A DNA stretch of 64,000 nucleotides, from positions 248,001-312,000 of the forward strand of contig NZ_SNYF01000008.1 in assembly GCF_004362805.1 (NCBI RefSeq), given 5' to 3'. The notes under the pieces were generated by a model, which made no database searches, was not told the origin of the DNA, and saw only the letters and a list, made by a program, of their open reading frames with translations. The position numbers were made by a program, and so were the translations under genes. Origin of the DNA: Algoriphagus boseongensis (GTDB taxonomy: Bacteria > Bacteroidota > Bacteroidia > Cytophagales > Cyclobacteriaceae). How positions within the stretch are numbered: the first letter of the stretch is position 1; every line of letters starts with the position of its first letter. Shown here piece by piece: positions 27,119-35,827 of this stretch.

Positions 27119-28855
27119 ATGAATCCTAAATACCTGCTTCTTTTCCTCCTTTTTCTTGGAACGGCTCCAGCCTTTTCCCAAAACCAAACCTATTGCAACC
27201 CCATCAATCTGGATTATGGCTATACACCAATTCCCAATTTTTCGGAATGGGGAAGACATCGAGCCACGGCAGATCCTGTAATTGTTAATTACAAGGGAAC
27301 ATTTATTCTGTTTTCTACTAACCAGTGGGGGTATTGGACCAGTGAGGACATGAGTAAGTGGACTTTTCATTCCAGACTATTCTTGCGTCCATGGAATAAG
27401 GTTTATGATGAACTCTGTGCCCCGGCTGTGGGGGTTTTAGGTGACACTGTGATTGTGATAGGCTCTACCTATGAAAAAGACTTTACTATTTGGATGAGTA
27501 CAGATCCGAAGGCAAATGATTGGAAACCATTGGTTGAGAAATTTGAGATAGGAGGCTGGGATCCGGACTTTTTCACAGATGAGGATGGTCGCTTATACAT
27601 GTACAATGGAAGCTCCAATCGGTATCCATTGTATGGGATTGAGTTAGATCGAAAAACACTTAATCCTATCGGGACAAGAAAAGAAATGTATTTGCTAGAA
27701 CCGGATAAATACGGCTGGCAGCGATTTGGAGAGCATATGGACAACACTTTTTTGGATCCTTTCATGGAAGGGGCTCATATGACCAAGCACAATGGAAAGT
27801 ATTACCTACAATACGGTGCTCCTGGGACGGAATTCAGTGGATATTCCGATGGGGTAGTTGTTGGTACTTCTCCTCTCGGACCTTTTGTTCCTCAGTCTGA
27901 TCCCTTAAGCATGAAATTGGGAGGATTTGCCCGCGGAGCTGGTCATGGAGCTACTTTTCAGGATAATCAGGGCCGATACTGGCATGTGAGTACGATTATG
28001 ATTTCGGTGAAAAATAACTTTGAACGCCGATTGGGGATTTGGCCTGCTGGATTTGATAAGGATGATGTGATGTGGAGTAGTACTGCTTTTGGAGACTATC
28101 CCCATTATCTTCCTAATTCCCCGAAGGCAGGTGAGTTTACAGGTTGGATGCTCCTGAATTACAATAAGCCCCTGGCCGTTTCTTCGACCTTGGGAGGGTA
28201 TTCCGCCAATTATGCTAATGACGAGGACATCAAAACCTACTGGAGTGCCGTGACCGGAAACAAAGGAGAATGGATTCAGTCTGATTTGGGAAAGATTAGT
28301 ACGGTAAATGCAATCCAGATCAATTATGCCGATCAGGATGTAGACCAAGATCGCCTGGGAAAAAGAACAGATCAATTCCACCAGTATCTCATTTACCATT
28401 CCCTAGACGGGAAAAAATGGGAAGTTTTAGTGGACAAAAGCCAAAATAAAACCGACGTTCCGCATGACTATATAGAGCTGGAAAAACCTGTTCAAACCCG
28501 ATACCTCAAATTGGAAAATATCCACATGCCGACTGGAAAGTTTGCCATCAGTGGATTTAGGGTCTTTGGAAATGGAGGAGGAGAAAAGCCTGAAAAAGTG
28601 AAACAGTTTATGGTTTTTAGGACTGAAAAAGATAAGCGTAGTGCCTATTTGAAATGGTCTCCCATGACTGATGCTTATGCTTATAATATTTATTACGGTA
28701 CGGAACCTGATAAACTTTATACCTCCATTATGGTCTTGGGCAATAATGAATATTGGCTCAAGACGCTAGATCGCACCAAAACCTATTATTTCTCCATTGA
28801 AGCGATAAATGAAAATGGGGTGAGTCCCAGATATGAGCTCCAAAAAGTTGAGTAA
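27119..28855 (+). CDS. Secreted GH43-type glycoside hydrolase with discoidin and FN3 modules
   Basis: The 578-aa protein has a signal peptide ('TAPAFSQ'). Residues ~30-330 form a five-bladed-propeller GH43-like domain: 'RATADPVIVNYKGTF' carries the likely catalytic base Asp, and 'GGWDPDFFTDEDGRLYMYNG' a second-blade Asp. Residues ~345-485 look like an F5/8 type C (discoidin) carbohydrate-binding module ('GEWIQSDLGKISTVNAIQI'). Residues ~495-578 resemble a fibronectin type III domain. GH43 enzymes remove arabinose, xylose or galactose; the exact linkage cannot be read. It pairs with the upstream oxidoreductase. Confidence 0.87.
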   Translation: MNPKYLLLFLLFLGTAPAFSQNQTYCNPINLDYGYTPIPNFSEWGRHRATADPVIVNYKGTFILFSTNQWGYWTSEDMSKWTFHSRLFLRPWNKVYDELCAPAVGVLGDTVIVIGSTYEKDFTIWMSTDPKANDWKPLVEKFEIGGWDPDFFTDEDGRLYMYNGSSNRYPLYGIELDRKTLNPIGTRKEMYLLEPDKYGWQRFGEHMDNTFLDPFMEGAHMTKHNGKYYLQYGAPGTEFSGYSDGVVVGTSPLGPFVPQSDPLSMKLGGFARGAGHGATFQDNQGRYWHVSTIMISVKNNFERRLGIWPAGFDKDDVMWSSTAFGDYPHYLPNSPKAGEFTGWMLLNYNKPLAVSSTLGGYSANYANDEDIKTYWSAVTGNKGEWIQSDLGKISTVNAIQINYADQDVDQDRLGKRTDQFHQYLIYHSLDGKKWEVLVDKSQNKTDVPHDYIELEKPVQTRYLKLENIHMPTGKFAISGFRVFGNGGGEKPEKVKQFMVFRTEKDKRSAYLKWSPMTDAYAYNIYYGTEPDKLYTSIMVLGNNEYWLKTLDRTKTYYFSIEAINENGVSPRYELQKVE

Positions 28856-28864
28856 TAGAGAAAA

Positions 28865-29089
28865 TCAGAATTTTCCATACCTCCTTCGTAGTTCAAATAG
28901 AATGCTTTCCAGGCCATTTAAGCGGATTTCATAAAGGGTATGAAGCCACATCCCGAGTTTTCCTTCAGGGAATCCTTTACCATGCATCCAGACTAGATAT
29001 TCTTCAGGAAGGTCACAAAGCAACCTTCCTTTATATTTTCCAAACGGCATGGTCTTCGTGACTAGGTCGATTAAAATGGCTTGGTCCAT
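28865..29089 (-). CDS. DUF3820 family small protein
   Basis: The 74-aa protein matches DUF3820: 'MPFGKYKGRLLCDLPEEYLV' followed by 'GFPEGKLG'. The family is annotated as putative quorum-sensing-regulated virulence factor but its role is unproven. A TTG one codon upstream is possible; the ATG at 29089 is preferred. It converges on the GH43 gene with a 9-nt gap. Confidence 0.85.
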   Translation of the reverse strand: MDQAILIDLVTKTMPFGKYKGRLLCDLPEEYLVWMHGKGFPEGKLGMWLHTLYEIRLNGLESILFELRRRYGKF

Positions 29090-29229
29090 CAACTAAAAGT
29101 AGAATTATTTAAGAGATGGCCTTGAAGATTTTTTAAAAAATTTTAGATCGAGAGCCTGAAATTTTTTGTTTTCTCTGAATTTTTTGATTCAATTTAAAAC
29201 CTAGTTTCAAGATCATTAAACTTTAATTT

Positions 29230-30372
29230 ATGTCACAAAAGATTTGGATTTTTTTAATTCCAAGAAAGTATTTGTTTTTCAGTTTCTTATGGTTTTTAGT
29301 GGGCTCAGCCTTAGCTCAGACTCAGGGAAAAAGAGACTATATCGTTTTAGCAGATACCATTTATAGCCAAGGGAAGATTGATGATATTCCTTCTGAGGAG
29401 AATACAGTCTTGTTTTTTTCAAGATCAAAAAAAGAAGAATTCAAAAAATACACGATTAAGGAAATCAATGAATTTCGGGTTTCAGACAGACTATTCTTTA
29501 GAAAAAGCTTTCAACTCAATGGGGAAGATAAATTGGCATTTTTGGAAAAGCTGCCCCATTCTACCGATAAGGTTTCACTTTGGAAATGGAATGGGAAAAT
29601 CAATTATTTTTTTGTAGAAACTCCATCGGGTATACATCAGTTGGAAGCTGAATTCAGGCCCCAATTGCTGGATGCTTATGGAAATCTTGATTTGGACCCC
29701 TTAATCTCTCTGACTAGACCTAAAGAACTTTCTTTAATCTATTTGGCAAAAACAGCGAAAACTATCCAAAAACCCAGGACTTTTACTAACCTGTTTGGAA
29801 TTACTCCCTGGGTAGGATATAGCAGTCAAACGGTAGGCTTTGTCATTCCAAATACCAATAAGGAGGGAAAGATTCAAAGTGCGTCCCCTTCATTTGGTCT
29901 CAATGCAGAGGTGTTTGTGACCTTTCTAAGGAATCTTTCTTTCAACGTTGGAGCCATTCTTAGCAAGTTTGATTCGCAGGACTATTTCATGTATGAGCAA
30001 AATTCCATTCGCTATGAATCTGATATTTTCGCCGATTTTAATCAGATTCAGATTCCAGTCACTGCAAGATATTACCTGGATTTGGACCCTAATCGATGGA
30101 GGCTATTTGGAGAGGTTGGGTATGGTTACTCCATGCAGAAATACAATTCCATGGGAATTTATCAGGCAAAGTTTGAAAGGAATGAGGTAGAAACTTCGAT
30201 AGCTCCATTTTCCCTTGAAGACTCTTTTTCAGGAATTACCTGGGGAATTGGAGTTGAAAAATACATTCGAAAAAACCAGGGATTTTCCTTTGGGCTAAGA
30301 CAGTTGGATACCAAAGGCTTGAATCAGCAATCCATAAATAGCCTGATTTTTTACCTGGGATATAAATTTTAA
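29230..30372 (+). CDS. Outer-membrane beta-barrel protein, unknown function
   Basis: The 380-aa protein has an N-terminal hydrophobic leader ('LWFLVGSALAQ') after a longish basic n-region. The C-terminal half alternates short amphipathic strands ('VTARYYLDLDPNRWRLFGEV', 'GYSMQKYNSMG') and ends 'SLIFYLGYKF' with a terminal Phe, the usual outer-membrane insertion signal. The N-terminal part (residues ~35-180) is soluble and unrecognised. It is followed after 5 nt by an IPT-containing lipoprotein gene, so the two probably form a surface complex. Confidence 0.78.
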   Translation: MSQKIWIFLIPRKYLFFSFLWFLVGSALAQTQGKRDYIVLADTIYSQGKIDDIPSEENTVLFFSRSKKEEFKKYTIKEINEFRVSDRLFFRKSFQLNGEDKLAFLEKLPHSTDKVSLWKWNGKINYFFVETPSGIHQLEAEFRPQLLDAYGNLDLDPLISLTRPKELSLIYLAKTAKTIQKPRTFTNLFGITPWVGYSSQTVGFVIPNTNKEGKIQSASPSFGLNAEVFVTFLRNLSFNVGAILSKFDSQDYFMYEQNSIRYESDIFADFNQIQIPVTARYYLDLDPNRWRLFGEVGYGYSMQKYNSMGIYQAKFERNEVETSIAPFSLEDSFSGITWGIGVEKYIRKNQGFSFGLRQLDTKGLNQQSINSLIFYLGYKF

Positions 30373-30377
30373 GTTAT

Positions 30378-32162
30378 ATGAGAAAACTAGTTTCACTAGG
30401 ATTACTATGGGCATTTTTTGCCTGTGAGCAAGAAGAATTCATTACCCAGCGTGACTATCCATTTGTCGAAAGCGTTGGGATTTCGGATTTGAATGAGACC
30501 GGAGTAACGGTCAACTTTGAAATTTTAAAAAGCGGGAATAGTTCCATTGATGCTTATGGACTAGAATTTATCGAGGCAAGGAAACTTACCAATGGAAGTT
30601 CTGGAGAATTTGAAAAAATCATCGAATCTAAGGCGCCATCCGAGAATGTAATTTCAATCCGAATAGCTTACGATTTGATTGATAAAGAAGAGTACGTGGT
30701 CAGGCCTTTTGTAAGTTCGGGGGGGAGAATTGTTTATGGTGAAAATTTAGTATTTCTAAGTCAGGGAGTCCAAACTCCCAAAATCACTGAGGTGACGCCT
30801 AAAGAATTTTACCTGAATTCCACCATCGAAGTAAAAGGTGATTATTTCAATTCTAGACTAGAAAATAATTCAATTGAGGTCATTAACTCCGAAGAATATC
30901 GCATCTATTTAGATAGTGTATTTAGGGATAGAATCAAGTTTCGGATCGAAGTAAAATCATCAGCAAGACCGATAGAAAACCAAAAACTACTTTTGAAGCT
31001 AACTTCAGGAGGCAAGGTAGTTCAATTTCCAAGTGAGATTACCTCAATTGTTCCCAAGATCACCTTGATTAATCCGCGGGAATTTTATGTAGGTGATAAA
31101 ATTCAAGTCCAGTTCAGTTACCCAATCGATTTAAGATTTTATGATTTTAGACTGAACACGGACCAGTTCAATGGCTATTCTGTGAGTTATCTAGGAAATA
31201 TCAATCCTAACACTGCAGAATTTTCTATTCCTCAAATACCTGCAGGAGAGTATTTTCCAAGTTTGTCTGGCACCTTTTTTCCACAGGAATATCCAGAGCT
31301 TAAAATAAAAGTCCTTCCTAGCTGGGAAGTTTATAGGAATGGTATTCAGGGCCCTAAATGGAATGAAACCAGAAATATCCCAATCAGAAATCAGCTACTT
31401 TTGATTGGAAGAGGGGATTCAGACCAAGGAAGTATTAAACTATTATCCTTGGGATCTTCGAACCCAGAAAATCTTCCCTTACCTCCAACATCCAATTTTC
31501 TTAGAACCTCGAATTTGACTCAGTCAGATGGAGACAAGTTTCTGTACTATGGTTTGGGATTCAATTATATACCTGGATCTACGGAGTCATACCGCGACTT
31601 TTTCAGGTTGGACATTCAAACGAAACAATGGAAGAAATTGGCAGATTTTCCATTTGATTTCACCTCTGTCAGTAATTCATTTTTTTATCAAGGTAAGCTG
31701 TATGTCGTTTTATGGAACTATTTGAATTTTCGTGTGTATGATCCAATTACAGACCAATGGTCGCTTTCTGCAATTCAAGTTCCCAACTTGCTAAAATCAG
31801 GAAGTAATTACATCGAGAAAAATGGGGCGCTTTATTTTCTTTCCTCAAGTGAGCCCAATCAGATTTTGCGATATGTCCCAGGTGGTCAGGTTGGTGTTTT
31901 TACCCAGCTGGATTATTCACAAAATGGGGTCAACCAACTATACCTTTATAAGAATTTCTTCTTAAGTTTTTATAATGGAAATCCAATAAGCAGGATATCA
32001 TATGAGACAAAGGAAATTTATAGGATGCAACAAGTGTTTGAAAGTCCATTCTCAGACTTTTTGCCATGGCAGACATCTGATGGGTTTTACCTTGCCTTTC
32101 CGATCTCAAGAAATTCCTATGTTCAGGAAAATAAGATTTATCGATTGATTCAAGATTTTTAA
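30378..32162 (+). CDS. Lipoprotein with IPT/TIG and kelch-like beta-propeller regions
   Basis: The 594-aa protein has a lipobox 'WAFFAC' (C16). Residues ~125-220 resemble an IPT/TIG immunoglobulin-like domain ('KITEVTPKEFYLNSTIEVKG'), and a second such unit may start at 'KITLINPREFYVGDKIQV'. Residues ~330-594 contain repeated kelch-like blades ('FRLDIQTKQWKKLADFPF', 'YDPITDQWSLSAIQVP'), suggesting a beta-propeller. Such lipoproteins often face outward in Bacteroidota. It is paired with the upstream barrel gene. No enzyme motif is seen. Confidence 0.78.
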   Translation: MRKLVSLGLLWAFFACEQEEFITQRDYPFVESVGISDLNETGVTVNFEILKSGNSSIDAYGLEFIEARKLTNGSSGEFEKIIESKAPSENVISIRIAYDLIDKEEYVVRPFVSSGGRIVYGENLVFLSQGVQTPKITEVTPKEFYLNSTIEVKGDYFNSRLENNSIEVINSEEYRIYLDSVFRDRIKFRIEVKSSARPIENQKLLLKLTSGGKVVQFPSEITSIVPKITLINPREFYVGDKIQVQFSYPIDLRFYDFRLNTDQFNGYSVSYLGNINPNTAEFSIPQIPAGEYFPSLSGTFFPQEYPELKIKVLPSWEVYRNGIQGPKWNETRNIPIRNQLLLIGRGDSDQGSIKLLSLGSSNPENLPLPPTSNFLRTSNLTQSDGDKFLYYGLGFNYIPGSTESYRDFFRLDIQTKQWKKLADFPFDFTSVSNSFFYQGKLYVVLWNYLNFRVYDPITDQWSLSAIQVPNLLKSGSNYIEKNGALYFLSSSEPNQILRYVPGGQVGVFTQLDYSQNGVNQLYLYKNFFLSFYNGNPISRISYETKEIYRMQQVFESPFSDFLPWQTSDGFYLAFPISRNSYVQENKIYRLIQDF

Positions 32163-32217
32163 AGGCTGGAATCTATTTTGCGCTATTGCTGTTTTCGCTG
32201 AAAAGAAAGGAAAAACG

Positions 32218-33243
32218 ATGGAAATCGGAATTGATAGTTTTGCAGCATTTGTAACGGATAGAGAAGGAAATCCAGTTGGAACTGCCCAGCAGGCCATGGA
32301 AGAATTGCTCCAGCGGATCAAATTGGCTGATGAAAAGGGTTTGGATATTTTTTCCATAGGAGAACATCACCGAAAGGAGTTTTTGGACTCTGCCAATTCA
32401 GTGATTTTGGCAGCTGCGGCTGGAATGACCAAAAAAATAAAGTTGAGCAGTGCGGTGACTGTACTCAGTGCTGCTGATCCGGTTAGGATTTTTCAGCAAT
32501 TCGCCACCTTAGATCTGGTGTCTGGAGGTAGAGCAGAAATGGTTGTGGGCAGAGGTTCGTTTACGGAAGCTTTTCCTCTATTTGGCTTGAATTTGCAAGA
32601 TTATGACAAACTCTTTGCGGAAAAGCTTGGCCTACTGCTCCAAATTCGAGAGCAGGAGATAGTCACTTGGTCAGGAAAATTTCGCCCTGCACTTCATAAT
32701 CAACCTATTTACCCAAGACCTGTGCAGGAAAAATTGCCCATTTGGTTGGGTGTTGGGGGTACTCCTGGGTCTTTTGCCAGAGCTGGAGCTTTAGGGCTTC
32801 CATTAATGGTTGCTGTAATTGGAGGAGAGACGCATCGATTTCGGCCATTAGTGGATTTGTATCGGGAAGCTGGAGATAAAGCAGGATTTTCCCAAGATGA
32901 GTTGAAGGTTGGACTTCATTCTTTGGGTTTTGTTGGAAAAACCCATGAGCAAGCTGTGGAAGATTACTATCCGGGTTATGCCCAAACTTTCACCCGAATT
33001 GGACGGGAGCGCGGCTGGCCTCCTGTAACCAAGCAACATTTTGAAGCTCAAAATTCCAAATGGGGAGCGTATTTAGTGGGAGAGCCCGAGGAAGTCGCGG
33101 AAAAAATCCTTCGTCATAGCGAATCCCTTGGTGGTATCGACCGATTTACTTTCCAGATGGATAATGCAGGCTTGAGTCATCAGCAGCTTTCTGAAAGTAT
33201 TGCCCTGATCGGAGAGGAAGTGATTCCAAAAGTCAAGGGATAA
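32218..33243 (+). CDS. LLM-class flavin-dependent oxidoreductase (luciferase-like)
   Basis: The 341-aa protein matches the bacterial luciferase-like monooxygenase family: 'MEIGIDSFAAFVTDREGNP', 'FSIGEHHRKEFLDSANSVIL' with the conserved EHH segment, 'VSGGRAEMVVGRGSF' and 'PIWLGVGGTPGSFARA'. It would use reduced FMN; no F420 pathway is visible. The substrate is unknown. This is the last ordinary gene before the accessory region, ending at a strong terminator. Confidence 0.92.
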   Translation: MEIGIDSFAAFVTDREGNPVGTAQQAMEELLQRIKLADEKGLDIFSIGEHHRKEFLDSANSVILAAAAGMTKKIKLSSAVTVLSAADPVRIFQQFATLDLVSGGRAEMVVGRGSFTEAFPLFGLNLQDYDKLFAEKLGLLLQIREQEIVTWSGKFRPALHNQPIYPRPVQEKLPIWLGVGGTPGSFARAGALGLPLMVAVIGGETHRFRPLVDLYREAGDKAGFSQDELKVGLHSLGFVGKTHEQAVEDYYPGYAQTFTRIGRERGWPPVTKQHFEAQNSKWGAYLVGEPEEVAEKILRHSESLGGIDRFTFQMDNAGLSHQQLSESIALIGEEVIPKVKG

Positions 33244-33247
33244 AAAC

Positions 33248-33278
33248 AAAAAAGCCAAGCAGTTTGCTTGGCTTTTTT
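33248..33278. terminator. Strong Rho-independent terminator
   Basis: Perfect 14-bp stem AAAAAAGCCAAGCA / TGCTTGGCTTTTTT with a 3-nt loop, 5 nt after the LLM gene stop. It also directly follows, on the minus strand, the tRNA-like fragment at 33281-33302. Confidence 0.92.
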
Positions 33279-33280
33279 AT

Positions 33281-33302
33281 GCAGAGAGAGAGGGATTCGA
33301 AC
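33281..33302 (-). repeat. tRNA 3'-end fragment; candidate att site at the island edge
   Basis: Read on the minus strand, this ends like a tRNA: GTTCGAATCCCTCTC (T-loop GTTCGAAT and T-stem) then TCTCTGC (acceptor). No 5' part of a tRNA follows upstream, so only about 22 nt remain. A short tRNA 3' end without the rest is typical of the duplicated core left by tyrosine-recombinase integration. The 11-mer GGGATTCGAAC recurs at 33414-33424. No integrase is visible in the window. Confidence 0.5.
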
Positions 33303-33413
33303 ATTAAGCTGTAATTAATTGGTAAACAAATAATTATATTCTTAAATCTTAGATAGGTCTCGATTTTTCTTACCACATTTTTATCAGAAAAAATGTGATG
33401 AACGGTAAATGTT

Positions 33414-33424
33414 GGGATTCGAAC
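33414..33424. repeat. Second copy of the tRNA-like 11-mer
   Basis: GGGATTCGAAC occurs here and at 33292-33302 in direct orientation, 122 nt apart. The surrounding bases do not make a proper T-stem, so this may be a degraded or secondary att site, or chance. Nothing else is recognised in the 33303-33458 gap. Confidence 0.3.
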
Positions 33425-33458
33425 CTGGAAATCCCGGAATTCTTAAATCTAATTGGTC

Positions 33459-34358
33459 TTACAATTGATTTACGTTATAACTGTCAAGTTTGATTGAATT
33501 ATTCAAAATTGATTCGTGGAAATTTGAAAATGGTTTAAGAGTGGGATCGGGTTTTGCAATTGAAGGGTCTAACCAATCTGCTTTGTCGTTAGCCCAGCTG
33601 ATCCATTCGCTCAGATTTTCAGTTCCTTTCCATTCATCTGGATTATTCTGAATTTGGTTTAAGAAGGCGCGAATGGATTGAGCTTTTTCCCATCTGAGAC
33701 TCTGATCCAAGAGTGTTTTGAAATTTTTGAATTCCTTCTCTTTTCGAGCGTTTGTTTCTTTGATTAGTTCCTCCTTGATTTTTTGAACTCTCCATCGTTC
33801 CTCTCGTTCCAGTCGCTCTGCTTTTTCCTTTTTGGCATAGAACTCCAGACTGCCGATGACTCTTCCGAGCTTTTCCTCAAGTTTAACGTATGTCGCATCG
33901 CTCCATTCTCGCTCCACATAATTACCAATTCTAAAATATTGAATGGAAAGGATACCGCTGAGCTCCATATCTCGATAGATGTTTTCATTTTGGTTTCCGA
34001 TGTATTTGCTCTTTTCCCAAAATCTTATTCTTAGTTTTTCTCCAAAAGCCTCCAAATAGGAGTGCTCATCATGGATTAAAATGGAGTGACCTCTTCCTTC
34101 TATAGCTTTGAAAAAAGTGTCAAGAATAAGCTTGGCTCTCATCAAGTTTGATTTCCCAACGATAACATCAAAATTTTTATCCCCAGGATAGGCCTTTTTT
34201 CCATGATAACTGCCCCAACTTTTTGAGGAATTAAAGTGTAAACTCTTAATCATTGGGTGTGGGTTTTTCAGTTCAGCAGGAACTTTGAGGTTGATTTTTG
34301 GATCAGTCTCTACTGTTTTTACCTGGTCTTCTAATTCTTGGTTTCTGACTGGCTTCAT
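33459..34358 (-). CDS. Unknown protein with helical charged centre
   Basis: The 299-aa protein is not recognised. Residues ~40-160 look globular ('SILIHDEHSYLEAFGEKLRI', 'GILSIQYFRIGNYVEREW'). Residues ~160-235 are a long charged helix probably forming a coiled coil ('AKKEKAERLEREERWRVQKI'). The end has a Trp-rich segment ('WISWANDKADWLDPSI'). Proteins of this type occur on plasmids and integrated elements, but no function is known to me. It is the first gene inside the proposed island and is divergent from the Fic gene. Confidence 0.75.
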   Translation of the reverse strand: MKPVRNQELEDQVKTVETDPKINLKVPAELKNPHPMIKSLHFNSSKSWGSYHGKKAYPGDKNFDVIVGKSNLMRAKLILDTFFKAIEGRGHSILIHDEHSYLEAFGEKLRIRFWEKSKYIGNQNENIYRDMELSGILSIQYFRIGNYVEREWSDATYVKLEEKLGRVIGSLEFYAKKEKAERLEREERWRVQKIKEELIKETNARKEKEFKNFKTLLDQSLRWEKAQSIRAFLNQIQNNPDEWKGTENLSEWISWANDKADWLDPSIAKPDPTLKPFSNFHESILNNSIKLDSYNVNQL

Positions 34359-34431
34359 TACTTTATTTGTTTAGGTTAAAGGGTAAATCTATCAGAGTCC
34401 AATAATCTCTCAATTAGTATTTTGTCTAAAA

Positions 34432-34530
34432 TGCGGAGATTAACTTTACTAATCTCCGCATATTTTGCGGATTTAATTACTGCTTTGCGGAGAATAATCA
34501 CTATATTCACCGCTAATTATGCGGAGAATA
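34432..34530. promoter_or_regulatory. Repeat operator array upstream of and across the fic start codon
   Basis: Six copies of TGCGGAGAWTA or close variants: plus strand at 34432, 34466 (variant), 34486 and 34520; minus strand at 34450-34460 and 34504-34514 (variant). Copies 1 and 2 form an 11-bp perfect inverted repeat with a 7-nt spacer; copies 5 and 6 form an imperfect one. The last copy includes the TG of the fic ATG at 34519. This strongly suggests dense repressor binding, possibly by the Fic protein's own winged-helix end. Confidence 0.7.
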
Positions 34531-35631
34531 TATATTCATCAAGACAAAAACTGGCCAGATTTCACATTTGATCTAAATCTCCTCACCCCGATTCTTTTAA
34601 AGGTAAAAGAAATGCAAGGGAGGTTATTGGGGAGAATGGAGTTTATGGGCTTTGAATTGAGAGAAGAGGCCTTCTTGAATACCCTAACACAGGATATTCT
34701 CAAGACTTCTGAGATCGAGGGAGAACTTTTGGATGTGGATCAGGTTAGGTCTTCGCTTGCGAGAAAGTTGGGTATGGAGGTGGTTGGGTTGGTTCCATCG
34801 GACAGGAATGTGGATGGAGTTGTTGAAATGATGCTTGACGCTATGACAAATTATGCATCAGATTTAACAGAAGATAGATTATTTGGATGGCATTCCTGCC
34901 TGTTCCCCAGCGGGCGAAGTGGGATGTTTAAAATCCAAGTTGGAGAATGGAGAAGTGAGGAAAAGGGACCTATGCAAGTGGTATCCGGTCCCTTGGGAAA
35001 AGAAAAAATCCATTTTGAAGCTCCTCCCGCAGAGCTCCTTGAACAAGAAATGAATCGATTTTTGAAATGGTTTAACCAAAACTCCGACTTAGATCCGGTA
35101 ATAAAGGCTGGCATTGCCCACTTGTGGTTTGTTACAATTCACCCTTTTGATGATGGAAATGGAAGGATTGCAAGGGCTATAACTGATTTGCAATTAGCCC
35201 GTGCTGAAGAATCTGACAAACGGTTTTATAGCATGTCATCAGCTATTCGAAAAAGACGAAACGAATACTATGATATTTTGGAAAGAACCCAACAAGGAAG
35301 TTTAGATATTACACCATGGCTGAGCTGGTTTTTGGATTGTCTTTATTTCGCATTGCAAGATACAAACCAAGTAATAGGAGGAGTTTTAAATAAGGCGAAA
35401 TTCTGGCAGCTTCATTCGCTTACAGCGATGAATGACAGGCAAAAGTTAATGATCAATAAATTGCTTGACGGTGACTTTTTTGGAAACCTCACCTCTTCCA
35501 AATGGGCCAAAATGACCAAGACTTCACAGGATACAGCCGGCAGAGATATCAAGGATTTGCTTGAAAAAGGTGTGTTAGAAAAAGGAGAAGAAGGAGGTAG
35601 AAGTACTGTTTATCACATCTCACAGTTCTGA
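34519..35631 (+). CDS. Fic/DUF4172 family protein (putative AMPylase)
   Basis: The 370-aa protein has an N-terminal DUF4172 region, a Fic domain with the complete active-site loop H208-P-F-D-D-G-N-G-R ('HPFDDGNGRIARAI'), and a C-terminal winged-helix ('SSKWAKMTKTSQDTAGRDIK'). The autoinhibitory motif [S/T]xxxE[G/N] is present at T63-S-E-I-E67-G68, so this is a class II Fic protein that keeps its own AMPylation in check. Fic enzymes transfer AMP to Thr/Tyr/Ser of target proteins. The repeat array across its promoter and start codon implies tight autoregulation. Confidence 0.93.
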   Translation: MRRIYIHQDKNWPDFTFDLNLLTPILLKVKEMQGRLLGRMEFMGFELREEAFLNTLTQDILKTSEIEGELLDVDQVRSSLARKLGMEVVGLVPSDRNVDGVVEMMLDAMTNYASDLTEDRLFGWHSCLFPSGRSGMFKIQVGEWRSEEKGPMQVVSGPLGKEKIHFEAPPAELLEQEMNRFLKWFNQNSDLDPVIKAGIAHLWFVTIHPFDDGNGRIARAITDLQLARAEESDKRFYSMSSAIRKRRNEYYDILERTQQGSLDITPWLSWFLDCLYFALQDTNQVIGGVLNKAKFWQLHSLTAMNDRQKLMINKLLDGDFFGNLTSSKWAKMTKTSQDTAGRDIKDLLEKGVLEKGEEGGRSTVYHISQF

Positions 35632-35827
35632 TTTCGGTTAGTGAAAAATGCCATTTCAGTTAGTAATTAAAAGCTGACTTAAGGTCGGGGAATTAGAATT
35701 TACTTTTTGTTGAGGTAGAATTCAGTCGGTTAGAATGATAATCGCAAGGTGGTAGACTACAAGCTTGCAGAGATTTAGCGTCATCATGGCTTTAACGGAA
35801 CTTTCGGAAGATTTAACAAACAAAGCC

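Noticed and set aside
33281-33424. Complete tRNA gene
   Set aside because: Only T-arm and acceptor-like bases are present; no anticodon or D-arm upstream on the minus strand.
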